Notes under the pieces: generated by a model | Told to the model about the DNA's origin: nothing | Seen by the model: the letters and a program-made list of their open reading frames with translations, nothing else | The model's database searches: none | Source of the DNA: Longimicrobiales bacterium | GTDB taxonomy: Bacteria; Gemmatimonadota; Gemmatimonadetes; Longimicrobiales; Gaopeijiaceae | Assembly: GCA_029245345.1 (NCBI GenBank) | Contig: JAQWPM010000021.1 | Location: 558,001-622,000 of the forward strand | Length of the DNA stretch: 64,000 nucleotides | Direction of reading: 5' to 3' | In this document: positions 30,243 to 38,711 of the stretch, piece after piece | Layout: every line of letters starts with the position of its first letter | Position numbering within the stretch: the stretch's first letter is position 1 | Program-made: the position numbers and the translations under genes

Positions 30243-31814
30243 CTACTGGGTAATCGGCCGCTGAGACGCCAAGGCGAACATCAGATCGACGTACGCGCGC
30301 TCGATCTCGCGAAGTCCAGCAATGGACGACCCCTCCGCCGGGGTCACGACCATGTACTCGTTCGGCGCATGAGCGCCGGAGCCATGACCGAACCCGGCAA
30401 ACACTAGGGGCAGACCCAGTCGCTCTGTGAACTGATAGAACGGTGCGCTCCCGGCCAGCCGCGGCGAGACCTGTGGCGTGTGGCTGTACTTGTTGAACAC
30501 TCCAATCGCGGCTTGAACGATGGGAGCCTCTACGCTGGTTTGAGCAGCCGGATACCCGGACAACTTTCGGACCACGATGTCTTCGAAGCCCTCCGCATCT
30601 AGGTGCCGGCGGATCCGTGCGAGCGCGGTGTCCGGGTCGAGTCCGTACGGCAGCCGTGAATCGACCTTCGCAGTGGCCATGTGCGGCAGAATGGTCTTCA
30701 CACCCTCCCCGGTGTATCCGCCCCAAATTCCATCGATGTTGAGTGTCGGGTGGTACAGATAACGCATGATCGCATCGCGGCCCGTGATGCCGTCGATCCA
30801 CTGCTCGACGCCTAATGCGTCCTGTTGAGCCTCGTCATTCCACGTGTCCGCCATCGCATTGATGAGGCGCTGCTCTTCGCCCGTGGGAGGGCGCACGTCG
30901 TCGTAGTAGCCGGGGACGAGAATCGTGTTGCCGTCTTCAGACACCAGGGACGAGAGCGCCTGAACAAGCCGCCAAGGCGGAGAGTCCACGATGGCTTTGT
31001 ACGACCCGTGGATCTCAGCCTGTATCGGACCGCCGCCTGCGTTGCCAACCGCTTCGATCTCTGTGTACAGGATCCCTTTCACGCCGAGGCTCATGCCGGC
31101 TCCGCCCGTGGGGCCCTGAGAGTTGAACGGGAAGAACGCACCGTCTGCCGTCTTGAGCCGATCCTCGAACTGATCCACCAGTTGGTAGTAGTGCGGAGAG
31201 CCGAGCTCTTCTTCACCTTCGGCGAGTACCATCAGGTTCACGGGAAGCGTGCCTTCTACCGCGATGATCGACTCGATGGCGTTGAGAAACGCCCGTTCCG
31301 GCCCTTTCTGATTCGTCGCACCTCGTGCCATGAGGATCTCGCCGAGGCCGGATTCGATGACCTCGGCATCGAATGGCGGCGACTCCCAGTCTTCTTCATT
31401 CACCGGCTGGACGTCATACATCAGGTAGACCATGAGCGTCCGCTCAGCGCCCGCGTCGTAGTAGCCCCACACGCCGGGATGACCATCCGTCGGGACCACC
31501 GCGGTCTCTGCGAAACCAAGCGCTTCGAGATCCGACCGGAGCATCTCGGCCATCTCCGTAATGCCATCGTTCTGCGCGCTTACGGAGCGCTGTCTCAGCC
31601 AGCGCTGGAGATTCGCCAGATGCGCCTCAAAGTTCTCATCGATATACGCATAAATGGCGTCGTGACTGCCTTCGTACGCGGGCGTCGCCGTGGCGTCGAG
31701 CTTCTCATCTGTGGAGAAGACAAAGCGTGCCGAATCGAGCTGTGCAGCGGCCGGTGAGGCGAGGATGCCGCATGCGAGCGCCGTAAGGACACTCCTGGCA
31801 AACAAGTGCTTCAT
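30243..31814 (-). CDS. Exported M20-family peptidase-like protein with altered metal site
   Basis: This 523-residue protein has a signal peptide (MKHLFARSVLTALACGILA to PAAAQ) and overall M20 dipeptidase architecture with an inserted lid/dimerisation domain. Several motifs are normal: AEGEEELGS (about residue 200, catalytic and zinc Glu), KVDSRLP and the late His in SGAHAPNEYM. Two core ligands differ. The canonical HYDVQP is MYDVQP (Met about 133), and the bridging Asp of GRG..DDKG is Asn in RGATNQKG (about 167). Nucleotides were checked at both sites. It may be an inactive homologue, a binding protein or a subfamily using other ligands. It starts 2 nt after the serine hydrolase stop. Confidence 0.85.
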   Translation of the reverse strand: MKHLFARSVLTALACGILASPAAAQLDSARFVFSTDEKLDATATPAYEGSHDAIYAYIDENFEAHLANLQRWLRQRSVSAQNDGITEMAEMLRSDLEALGFAETAVVPTDGHPGVWGYYDAGAERTLMVYLMYDVQPVNEEDWESPPFDAEVIESGLGEILMARGATNQKGPERAFLNAIESIIAVEGTLPVNLMVLAEGEEELGSPHYYQLVDQFEDRLKTADGAFFPFNSQGPTGGAGMSLGVKGILYTEIEAVGNAGGGPIQAEIHGSYKAIVDSPPWRLVQALSSLVSEDGNTILVPGYYDDVRPPTGEEQRLINAMADTWNDEAQQDALGVEQWIDGITGRDAIMRYLYHPTLNIDGIWGGYTGEGVKTILPHMATAKVDSRLPYGLDPDTALARIRRHLDAEGFEDIVVRKLSGYPAAQTSVEAPIVQAAIGVFNKYSHTPQVSPRLAGSAPFYQFTERLGLPLVFAGFGHGSGAHAPNEYMVVTPAEGSSIAGLREIERAYVDLMFALASQRPITQ

Positions 31815-31816
31815 CG

Positions 31817-33385
31817 TTATCTCGGAAGGCGCGAGGAACGAACGCGCGGGTTGTTGTGCACCCAGTAGGTCATGGCACCGTCGGGCCCCTCTTCGAAGAG
31901 GTACTCCTCACCGAGATCCCCATCGGAACGTACGCGTCGGAACGAGTTTCCTTCGATGTGCTTCAGTTTGGTCATCGCGTTGAGCGGATTGGTCGTCGGC
32001 AGGCCGATCACCACGAGCTGACCGTTCCAGGTCGTCACCATGCTCTCGGTGCCCAATGGGCGTGAGTATAGGCCGGTTAGGGTCTCGAGATCCGGGCCAT
32101 GCATCTGCAGATGATGTGCGCCCATTTCGTCCGCACTCATCGCGGCCATGCGCTGACTCATCTCATCCGTCATCTCATGGTCCTCTTCCGCGGCAGGGGC
32201 ACCTCCGTCCGCAACAGCGGCCAGAATCGCCGGCGCCATGATGTCGTACGCCATGCGTGAGAAGCTGCTCGCGCTCACCCGGCGACCATTCGTCATGAAC
32301 GTCGTCGCGATCTTGTCCTGGGGGCGGATGTTGAGGTTGCTCTCGTAGCCCGGGCACGAGCCGCCGTGGCCCACATAGGTCTTCCCGTCGCGCTTCGAGA
32401 CCGAGAAACCGAGCCCGTAGCTGCTGGTCCCATCCGGCTCGAGCCAATGAACACGTTGCATCTCGCGCAGCGTGTTCCTGTCCAAGACCTCCTCACTCGT
32501 GCCGTCGAGGACCCGGAACTGCCACATCGCGAACTTCGCGAGGTCCTCCACCGTGGAGAGCATCCCGGCGGCCGGCCCAATGCCCCGGACCTGATAGGGC
32601 GGCACCAAGCCTCGGGTCCCGTCGCGCTGAATGGGCGAATAGCCGGTCGCTAGCTGCTTCCCGCGGAGTTCGTCCAGATGCTCGGTGGTCGTATTCGTCA
32701 TACCGAGCGGCTCCAGGATGTGCCCCTTCACATAGTCGCCCCAAGACATGCCCGACTTCGCCATCACAATTTCCCCAGCGAGCGTCAGGCCAAGGTTGGA
32801 GTACTGGTAGTGGGTCCGAGCCGGGTAGAGCATCTCCTGGTTGGAGAGACCCTCCACGATTGCATCGTGCGTGGGGAACGGGAAGTCGGGCCCGCTCCAG
32901 TATGGGGCGTCCGCCTCGCGAGGCAGTCCGGACGAGTGCGTGAGCACCCCCTCGATCGTGACCGGTCCTAGCCCTGGGAATTGCTGCTCGAGATCGAACC
33001 ACTCGAGGTGGTCACCCACGTCGTCCCGGATGGTCAGTGCGCCTTCGTCGCGCAGCTGCATGATGCTCGTCGCGGTAAAGAGCTTCGAGATCGAGCAGAT
33101 CGAGTACATCGTGCTCGGGGTCGCTGGCTCCTCTGCTTCGACATGTGCGTACCCGAAGCCGCCGGCGTAAACGAGTTCTTGGTCGTGCACGACGGCCACG
33201 GAAGCCCCAGGAATTCGTTCGTAGTCCCGTTGCGCCTGAATCCACGTCTCGAGCAGGCGGGTGGCCTCTTGGACGCGTGGATGGTCGGCGACCGACTGCG
33301 CTGAGGCTGCCGACGGAAGGACGAAGGACGCCGCGGCAACTGCGGCAAATACGACGAAATGTCTCGGAGCGAAACGGCGGACCAT
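31817..33385 (-). CDS. Exported serine hydrolase of the class C beta-lactamase/PBP fold
   Basis: ATG 33385 was chosen over the GTG at 33427 because AGGAGG precedes it and the signal peptide is then compact (residues 1-30, PSAASAQ). The 522-residue product carries the three active-site motifs of the beta-lactamase/D-aminopeptidase fold: SISK (nucleophile Ser98, Lys101), YSN in HYQYSNLG (about residue 202) and HGG in VGHGGSCPG. A C-terminal domain of about 140 residues follows a Glu/Met-rich linker. Such enzymes act as esterases, D-peptidases or amidases; resistance to antibiotics should not be assumed. It leads the M20/Smr/amidohydrolase operon. Its ribosome site lies inside a hairpin. Confidence 0.9.
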   Translation of the reverse strand: MVRRFAPRHFVVFAAVAAASFVLPSAASAQSVADHPRVQEATRLLETWIQAQRDYERIPGASVAVVHDQELVYAGGFGYAHVEAEEPATPSTMYSICSISKLFTATSIMQLRDEGALTIRDDVGDHLEWFDLEQQFPGLGPVTIEGVLTHSSGLPREADAPYWSGPDFPFPTHDAIVEGLSNQEMLYPARTHYQYSNLGLTLAGEIVMAKSGMSWGDYVKGHILEPLGMTNTTTEHLDELRGKQLATGYSPIQRDGTRGLVPPYQVRGIGPAAGMLSTVEDLAKFAMWQFRVLDGTSEEVLDRNTLREMQRVHWLEPDGTSSYGLGFSVSKRDGKTYVGHGGSCPGYESNLNIRPQDKIATTFMTNGRRVSASSFSRMAYDIMAPAILAAVADGGAPAAEEDHEMTDEMSQRMAAMSADEMGAHHLQMHGPDLETLTGLYSRPLGTESMVTTWNGQLVVIGLPTTNPLNAMTKLKHIEGNSFRRVRSDGDLGEEYLFEEGPDGAMTYWVHNNPRVRSSRLPR

Positions 33386-33386
33386 G

Positions 33387-33417
33387 TTGGCCTCCTGTGC
33401 GGGATACAGGAGGCCAA
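33387..33417 (-). promoter_or_regulatory. Hairpin sequestering the ribosome binding site of the serine hydrolase gene
   Basis: On the minus strand TTGGCCTCCTGT (33417-33406) pairs perfectly over 12 bp with ACAGGAGGCCAA (33398-33387) around a 7-nt loop ATCCCGC. The complete AGGAGG is in the 3' arm, and the stem ends one base before ATG 33385. Folded RNA would hide the ribosome site. If translation began at GTG 33427 the hairpin would instead lie within the coding region. Confidence 0.6.
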
Positions 33418-33444
33418 TTTGGCGCACGTGGCCCTAGGTCGCCA

Positions 33445-33727
33445 TCACCGCTCGCCGTGCGCGGTTGTCACGAGCTCGAATACGCCTGTCTTTCGGCGTT
33501 CGTCCAAGATCCGCTCAACCTCACGGTGACCTTCCAGCAGATTCTCCATGTCACCCGCCAGCCCCTTGGCCGCCTTCAATTCCATCGTCAGGCTCTCCAC
33601 CGTTCCGGTGCCAGCCTGCATATAGAGGAGCCCCAACCGGATCGACTCGAGCGCCGCGACCGCGGCCTGCGAGCGCCTTTTGGAAGGCGAGCAGTTCGGG
33701 CGTCGGTGCGGTCGGCAGGTCGGTCAT
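33445..33727 (-). pseudogene. Small coiled-coil-like gene with a frameshift
   Basis: ATG 33727 (GGGAG upstream) opens MTDLPTAPTPELLAFQK. The natural continuation, RRSQAAVAALESIRLGLLYM and on to FELVTTAHGER, is in another frame. The switch falls at the AAAA run in CTTCCAAAAGG (about 33678-33681), and the total of 283 nt is one base more than a whole number of codons. The joined product, about 93 residues, would be helical and charged (MELKAAKGLAGDMENLLEGHREVERILDE). I do not recognise a family. It may be a real indel, a sequencing error in a homopolymer or, less likely, programmed slippage. It lies just upstream of the serine hydrolase gene. Confidence 0.55.
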
Positions 33728-33852
33728 CGTGCTCCCATGATCGGTCAGCATGTGGGCCTGAGGCAAGGACCATGTCCAGAGCCTTCCCTCATCCTCCTGC
33801 CCTCCCTTACTTTCCGGCCCGTCATCACACCAACACCAGCACGCAGACCCCC

Positions 33853-34218
33853 ATGGACCTCAAGATCAACGGCACCGTCACTCAGATCCTCGAAGAGGCA
33901 TCTGGCGAGGGAAAGAACGGCACCTGGCGCAAGCAGGAGTTCATTCTCGAGACGGACGGCAACTACCCCAAGCAGATCTGCATCGTCATGTGGGGTGACA
34001 ACATCGACAAGTTCGGCATCTCGGAGAACGAGAAGCTGACGGCGCACATCGACATCGCGAGCCGTGAGTACAACAGCCGTTGGTACACGGACATCAAGGC
34101 GTGGAAGGTCGAGCGTGAGTCTGGTGGTGGTGGGCAATCGGGACCGCCGGTGCAGTCGAATGAGCCGTTCCCGGAGCCCCCGGAAACGAATGACGACGAC
34201 GACGGGCTGCCGTTCTAG
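33853..34218 (+). CDS. DUF3127 OB-fold-like protein with SSB-type acidic tail
   Basis: This 121-residue protein matches DUF3127 along its first 90 residues: INGTVTQILEE, KNGTWRKQEFILET, IVMWGDNIDKF and SREYNSRWYTDIKAWKVE. The pattern suggests a small OB fold that may bind single-stranded nucleic acid, an inference from the family. After a Gly-rich and Pro-rich linker it ends in DDDDGLPF, very like the C-terminal tip by which SSB recruits repair and replication proteins. ATG 33853 follows a long leader without a strong ribosome site. It is divergent from the frameshifted gene and followed by a terminator-like hairpin. It is cytoplasmic, unlike most neighbours. Confidence 0.85.
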   Translation: MDLKINGTVTQILEEASGEGKNGTWRKQEFILETDGNYPKQICIVMWGDNIDKFGISENEKLTAHIDIASREYNSRWYTDIKAWKVERESGGGGQSGPPVQSNEPFPEPPETNDDDDGLPF

Positions 34219-34279
34219 GGAGTGATGTCCCCCGCGGGCCCGCATTGCCGGTTCGCAGCGAACGCCCCACCCTGACCTT

Positions 34280-34304
34280 AGTCGCCTCACCTGTTGAGGT
34301 GACT
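34280..34304 (+). terminator. Terminator-like hairpin after the DUF3127 gene
   Basis: AGTCGCCTCA (34280-34289) pairs with TGAGGTGACT (34295-34304), including one G-U pair, around a 5-nt loop. GCTTCTT follows. It lies between the DUF3127 stop and the S9 peptidase start. Confidence 0.5.
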
Positions 34305-34327
34305 GCTTCTTCAAGGTCGAGGTCGTT

Positions 34328-36496
34328 ATGCCGTTTGCCCTGGTCGGTCCCCGCGTCCGCTACTTGGTGAGCTCCTGCGTCGTCGGGCTCGTCATGCTGG
34401 CTATCCCGGCACCGACACACGCTCAGTCATATTCGATCGATGACATTCTGAGCCCTGGCTTCCCCTTGAGTTTGGTCTCAGCCAAGGCCGCAGACCGCAT
34501 CGCCTGGGTCGAGTTCGAGCGTGGTATGCGCAACCTGTACACGGCCGCGGCACCGGACTTCGCGCCTGTTCGCCTCACCAACTTCATGGACGACGACGGG
34601 CACGACATGGCCGAGGCGCAGATCTCGGACGACGGGTCCGTGATCGCGTTCATCCGCGGGCACACGCCGAACAGAGAAGGTTGGATCGCTAATGTGCTGA
34701 GCGACCCCCGTGGTACCGAGAGGGCCATCTGGGCGGCGAGCACGAAGGGCGGCGAGCCTTGGCGAGTCGTCGAAGCCTGGAACCTCGCGCTGTCCCCAGA
34801 CGGGAAGTGGGTGGCCTACGACAAGGACGGTGCAATCTACCGCGCCGCGGTGAATCCAGGCACGAACGACTCCGGGACCGTGGACGCCGCCCCGCCGCTC
34901 TTCAGCGTCTTCGGCGACAATCGGGATCCGGTGTGGTCACCAGACTCGAAGAAGCTCGCATTTGTCAGTGTTCGGGGAGACCACAGCTACATCGGCATCT
35001 ACGACACCGAAAACCCTGGTATCACCTATCTGGCGCCCGGGGTGGATCGGGACTCGAGCCCAACGTGGTCACCGGACGGTCAGCGCATCGCCTTCATACG
35101 CCGCCCGGGTCTCCCCTTCGGGAGCCACGCGGATCCGGGTGAAGCCACCGAAGCAGAACTCCCGGACGGACTCCTGACCGCACGCTTCGCCGGCGGATAC
35201 GACTGGTCTATCTGGGTCGCTTCAGGGGATGGCGGCCACGGCGGAGAAATCTGGCACAACGCCCCCGAAGACGAACTTCACGGTGAAGTGCGTGAGATCA
35301 TCTGGGCAGACGAGAGCATCCTCTTCCAGGCAGAACCCGACGGGTGGCGGCACTACTACTCGGTCTCTACCGAGCACCCTGACGAAGCGGTCCTTCTCAC
35401 TCCTGGCGACGGAATCGCGGAGCACATCTCGCTGTCCCCAGACGGCGCGACGCTCTACTACGCGACGAACGTCGACGACATCGATCGCAGACATTTGTGG
35501 AAGGTCAGCACGTCGGGAGGCCGCGCCACTCAGCTGAGCCGCGGAGCGACGATCGAGACGTATCCAGCGGTGCTCGCCTCTGAAAGCCACATCGCCACGC
35601 TCGCCGGAGATGGTGCACGGTCGTTGGGCGTTGCTCTCGTCCCCACGGATGGCGGGTCGCCAGAGTACATCACGAGCCTTCCGGACGAGTATCCGCTCGA
35701 GCAGCACATCGAGCCTGAGGCCGTCACGCTCACAGCAGAAGATGGTTTCGAGTTCTACAACCAGGTCTGGGTGCCAGAGGATCTGGAGCCAGGAGAGAAG
35801 CGACCTGCCCTGCTGTTCATTCACGGTGGGTCCCGTCGGCAGATGCTGCTCGGCTACCACTACATGCACTTCTACCACATGTCCTACGCGATGAATCAGT
35901 ACTTCGCGAACAAGGGCTACATCGTCATGTCGGTGAACTACCGGAGCGGGATCGGTTACGGTCGGGACTTCCGGAATGCACCCGGCCGTGGCGGCGAAGG
36001 CAACACGGAGTACCAGGACGTGCTCGCGGCCGGGCAGTATCTCCAGAGCCGTCCGGACGTCGACACCGACAAGCTCGGTGTGTGGGGCCTGTCGTACGGG
36101 GGCATCCTGACGGCCCAGGGGCTGGCGAGGAATTCTGACGTCTTCAAGGCGGGTGTCGATCTCGCCGGGGTGCATCTCAGGGGTGAATCGATCAGTCCGG
36201 AGTCGCTCACATACACTTCGTCAGCGATCTCTGCCGTGGAGACCTGGACGTCACCCGTACTGCTCATGCACGGAGACGACGACCGGAATGTGCCGTTCCA
36301 GCAGACTGTCGGGCTGGTACAAGCTCTTCGGGCCCAAGACGTGCCGTTCGAGTTGATCGTCTTTCCGGACGACGTGCACGACTCACTGGTGTACGATCGC
36401 TGGCTGCACGCGTTCGGTGCGACGGAGGAATTTTTCGATCGGGTGATGCTGCGTGGAGAGGCGATCGAGGGGGAGGTGAACCGGTTCCGGCGGTAG
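34328..36496 (+). CDS. Exported S9-family prolyl oligopeptidase-like peptidase
   Basis: This 722-residue protein has a signal peptide (to PAPTHAQ, about residue 33) and GAGGT before ATG 34328. Residues about 60-460 form a DPP4/TolB-like beta-propeller with SPDGKWVAY, SPDSKKLAF and SPDGQRIAF blades. The C-terminal alpha/beta-hydrolase domain holds the triad: Ser in WGLSYGG (about 591), Asp in HGDDDRNVPF (about 656) and His in PDDVHDS (about 688). S9 enzymes of this type release dipeptides or acyl-amino acids from peptides. Its 3' end, from [13 protein letters not shown] onward, is part of a 208-bp segment repeated at 45103-45310, where the stop has become GAG. Confidence 0.93.
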   Translation: MPFALVGPRVRYLVSSCVVGLVMLAIPAPTHAQSYSIDDILSPGFPLSLVSAKAADRIAWVEFERGMRNLYTAAAPDFAPVRLTNFMDDDGHDMAEAQISDDGSVIAFIRGHTPNREGWIANVLSDPRGTERAIWAASTKGGEPWRVVEAWNLALSPDGKWVAYDKDGAIYRAAVNPGTNDSGTVDAAPPLFSVFGDNRDPVWSPDSKKLAFVSVRGDHSYIGIYDTENPGITYLAPGVDRDSSPTWSPDGQRIAFIRRPGLPFGSHADPGEATEAELPDGLLTARFAGGYDWSIWVASGDGGHGGEIWHNAPEDELHGEVREIIWADESILFQAEPDGWRHYYSVSTEHPDEAVLLTPGDGIAEHISLSPDGATLYYATNVDDIDRRHLWKVSTSGGRATQLSRGATIETYPAVLASESHIATLAGDGARSLGVALVPTDGGSPEYITSLPDEYPLEQHIEPEAVTLTAEDGFEFYNQVWVPEDLEPGEKRPALLFIHGGSRRQMLLGYHYMHFYHMSYAMNQYFANKGYIVMSVNYRSGIGYGRDFRNAPGRGGEGNTEYQDVLAAGQYLQSRPDVDTDKLGVWGLSYGGILTAQGLARNSDVFKAGVDLAGVHLRGESISPESLTYTSSAISAVETWTSPVLLMHGDDDRNVPFQQTVGLVQALRAQDVPFELIVFPDDVHDSLVYDRWLHAFGATEEFFDRVMLRGEAIEGEVNRFRR

Positions 36497-36665
36497 TCAG
36501 CGCCGAGCCTCAGGCGCCCTCGACCACAATCTCGTCCACGAAGATCCAACCGGTATCGCCTGCACCGACATGCCAATCGGGCAGAATCGCCCGGTTGGCG
36601 GCCACCACACGTATGTAGCGCACGGATTCGCCGCCCACCTCGACCGAGAGGAGCCGCGCCTCCAC
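36458..36665. repeat. Left copy of a 208-bp direct repeat (S9 tail plus sulfatase 3' end)
   Basis: This segment aligns without gaps to 45103-45310; by hand count about 23 of 208 positions differ (near 89% identity). It covers the last codons of the S9 peptidase on the plus strand and the last 50 codons of a sulfatase on the minus strand. Most differences are silent in the sulfatase frame. The two copies flank the 8.3-kb block. Confidence 0.9.
36510..36665 (-). pseudogene. Sulfatase C-terminal remnant
   Basis: The minus frame reads [12 protein letters not shown], then [19 protein letters not shown] and [12 protein letters not shown] with a stop at 36510. It differs from the end of the intact sulfatase (45155-47116) at only three residues. 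Upstream of 36665 homology ends abruptly, so only the last part of the discoidin-like domain remains. It is a truncated duplicate and marks the left edge of the inserted block. Confidence 0.85.
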
Positions 36666-36779
36666 TCGCCCCTGTTCTACCCCGACGAACAGGCGCTTCC
36701 GGTCGGGATGCGTGCACTGGCGAACCTCGCTGGCGACTACCTCTTCGACCATGCGCGCGGGGTGAGCGACGCGCACTAG
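36660..36779 (+). pseudogene. Probable M20-type amidohydrolase C-terminal remnant
   Basis: On the plus strand the frame entering from the sulfatase remnant reads LHSPLFYPDEQALPVGMRA, then LANLAGDYL, and stops at 36779. The pattern resembles the last helix region of M20D amidohydrolases, where LHNP.FDFNDEALP.G is common; this is recognition by eye only. No upstream part of such a gene exists here, so the block seems to begin inside a gene. The next 125 bp to the gamma-glutamyltransferase start hold nothing I recognise. Confidence 0.45.
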
Positions 36780-36905
36780 AGTGATCTAGCGGGTCCCGAG
36801 TCAAAACAACGTGATCCCAAAACGCACGCTTTCCACCTGTCTGGCCCGAGCGCCCTTTCGGACGCTACAATCATCCGTCCTCACGCCTCAAGCCCCCGGG
36901 ATCTC

Positions 36906-38690
36906 ATGCGCTTCGTTCTCGCTCTTCTAACGATCGCGATTACATCATCTCCGGCAGCCGCACAGGCACCGGCTGACGCTCCGGTCTGGAGGCCGGTTGT
37001 AATGGGGACCTACGGAATGGTGGCGGCGGAGCACCCACTTGAGGTGATGGCCGGATGGGAGGTCCTGGAGGGCGGCGGGAACGCGTTCGACGCGGCCACG
37101 GCCGTCTTTTACATGACCACGGTTGTCGAACAGCACCAAGCCGGGATGGGTGGGGACGCGTTCATCGTCGCCTACGTGGCGGATCAGGACCGCGTGGTGT
37201 TCATCAACGGCACCGGGGGCGCACCGGCCCTTGCCACGTCTGAGTATTTTCGCGAGCTGGGTGGAATCCCTGACGCTGGACCGGACGCCACCGACGTACC
37301 GGGTGCCGTTGGAGGGTTCGACCTTGCACTGAAAACGTTCGGCACGCAGTCGTACGCCCGTGTTCTTGCACCGGCGATTCGTGCGGCTCGAGAAGGGCAC
37401 CCGCTCGACTTTTGGTCATCGACCTACCACCAAAACAACGTCGAGAAGACCGCGCCCTACCCGTCGTCGGTTGGCATTCTGATGCCGGAAGGCCGTGCCC
37501 TCGACCGAGGAGATGTGTTTGTGCAGGAGGACCTGGCGGCCTCCATGGAGCTGATCGCCGAGGGCGGCGCGGACGTCTTCTACCGAGGCGAGCTCGCGAA
37601 CGCATTCAGCGACTTCTACGAAGAGATGGGGGGACGGCTACGCTACGCGGATCTGGCTGCCTTCGAGCCGGAATTGAGCGATCCCATCATGACTGAATTC
37701 GAGGGTCTGGAAGTCTACCAGAGTGCCCCGAACTCCCAGGGCATCGTGATGCTGATGGCCCTGAACATCTTGGAAGGCTTCGACCTTCGCGGAATGGGGC
37801 ACAACTCGGCTGACTACATCCACGTTGTCACGGAGGCATTGAAGCTGGCTTTCGCGGACCGGAACCAGTGGGTCGCGGACCCCCGCTTCATAGATGTGCC
37901 AACGCAGGAACTGCTCTCCAAGGACTATGCTGCTGCCCGGCGCGCGTTGATCCGGATGGACCGAGCCATGGTCGCGCCTGCGCCCGGTGACCCCAGGGCA
38001 GGGATGGCGGTCCTGGCCGACAGGACGATTCAATACGAGTCCGGGACCTACCCCATCGAGCAGACCGAAAGCCTCCCCGAGTCAGGTGAGACCTCTTCCT
38101 TCTCGATTGCGGACCAATACGGCAACCTCGTCTCGGTGACCCACAGTGTGAACGGAAGTTTCGGTAGCGGGATGTACGTGCCGGGCACAGGGATCGTGCT
38201 AAACAACCGCATGCCCTACTACTCCACGGACGACAACGACCTCAACGTCTTGGCGCAGGGAAAACGCACGCGGCACACGATCAACCCGGCTCTGGCCATG
38301 AAAGACGGCAAGCCGTTCCTGGCCTGGAATACGCCGGGCGGCGACAACCAGCCGCAGGCAATGCTGCAGTCGTTTCTGGCCGTTGCCCTGTTCGACGCAA
38401 ACGTCCAGCAGGCGGTTGAGGCAGCGACCGTAACCAGTTCGGCCTTCGGTGCGTCGATGTATCCGAATCCTGTGCGCGGCATGTTGACGATGCCGGCCGT
38501 GCTGGGCGACGCAGTGAGTGACGAACTGGCTGCCCGGGGACACCGCGTTGAGGTTGTGCCACTGCAGCAGCCGTATCGGCAGGCCACGTCCGGAGCGGGC
38601 GCCGTGAAGATGGTGATGATCGATCCCGTGACCGGCGTGATGTACGGGGGCGTCAGTCCGGCGAAGAGCGACTACGTGCTCGGACGGTAG
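36906..38690 (+). CDS. ggt: Gamma-glutamyltransferase
   Basis: This 594-residue proenzyme has a signal peptide (MRFVLALLTIAITSSPAAAQ). GGT transfers or hydrolyses the gamma-glutamyl group of glutathione and related peptides in the periplasm after self-cleavage into two subunits. The cleavage and nucleophile Thr is T396 in GETSSFSIADQYGN, followed by SVTHSVNGSFGSG and a lid-region NNRMPYYS. The large subunit has GGNAFDAATA and QAGMGGDAF, both typical. Lengths of both parts are normal. It stands alone on the plus strand at the left of the 8.3-kb block, convergent with the sugar dehydrogenase operon. Confidence 0.93.
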   Translation: MRFVLALLTIAITSSPAAAQAPADAPVWRPVVMGTYGMVAAEHPLEVMAGWEVLEGGGNAFDAATAVFYMTTVVEQHQAGMGGDAFIVAYVADQDRVVFINGTGGAPALATSEYFRELGGIPDAGPDATDVPGAVGGFDLALKTFGTQSYARVLAPAIRAAREGHPLDFWSSTYHQNNVEKTAPYPSSVGILMPEGRALDRGDVFVQEDLAASMELIAEGGADVFYRGELANAFSDFYEEMGGRLRYADLAAFEPELSDPIMTEFEGLEVYQSAPNSQGIVMLMALNILEGFDLRGMGHNSADYIHVVTEALKLAFADRNQWVADPRFIDVPTQELLSKDYAAARRALIRMDRAMVAPAPGDPRAGMAVLADRTIQYESGTYPIEQTESLPESGETSSFSIADQYGNLVSVTHSVNGSFGSGMYVPGTGIVLNNRMPYYSTDDNDLNVLAQGKRTRHTINPALAMKDGKPFLAWNTPGGDNQPQAMLQSFLAVALFDANVQQAVEAATVTSSAFGASMYPNPVRGMLTMPAVLGDAVSDELAARGHRVEVVPLQQPYRQATSGAGAVKMVMIDPVTGVMYGGVSPAKSDYVLGR

Positions 38691-38711
38691 CGTCCGCGAA
38701 CGGGAGCCGTG

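Noticed and set aside
31817-33385. Antibiotic-resistance beta-lactamase
   Set aside because: SxxK, YxN and HGG motifs are shared by many esterases and D-peptidases. The length, extra C-terminal domain and operon context give no support for a resistance role.
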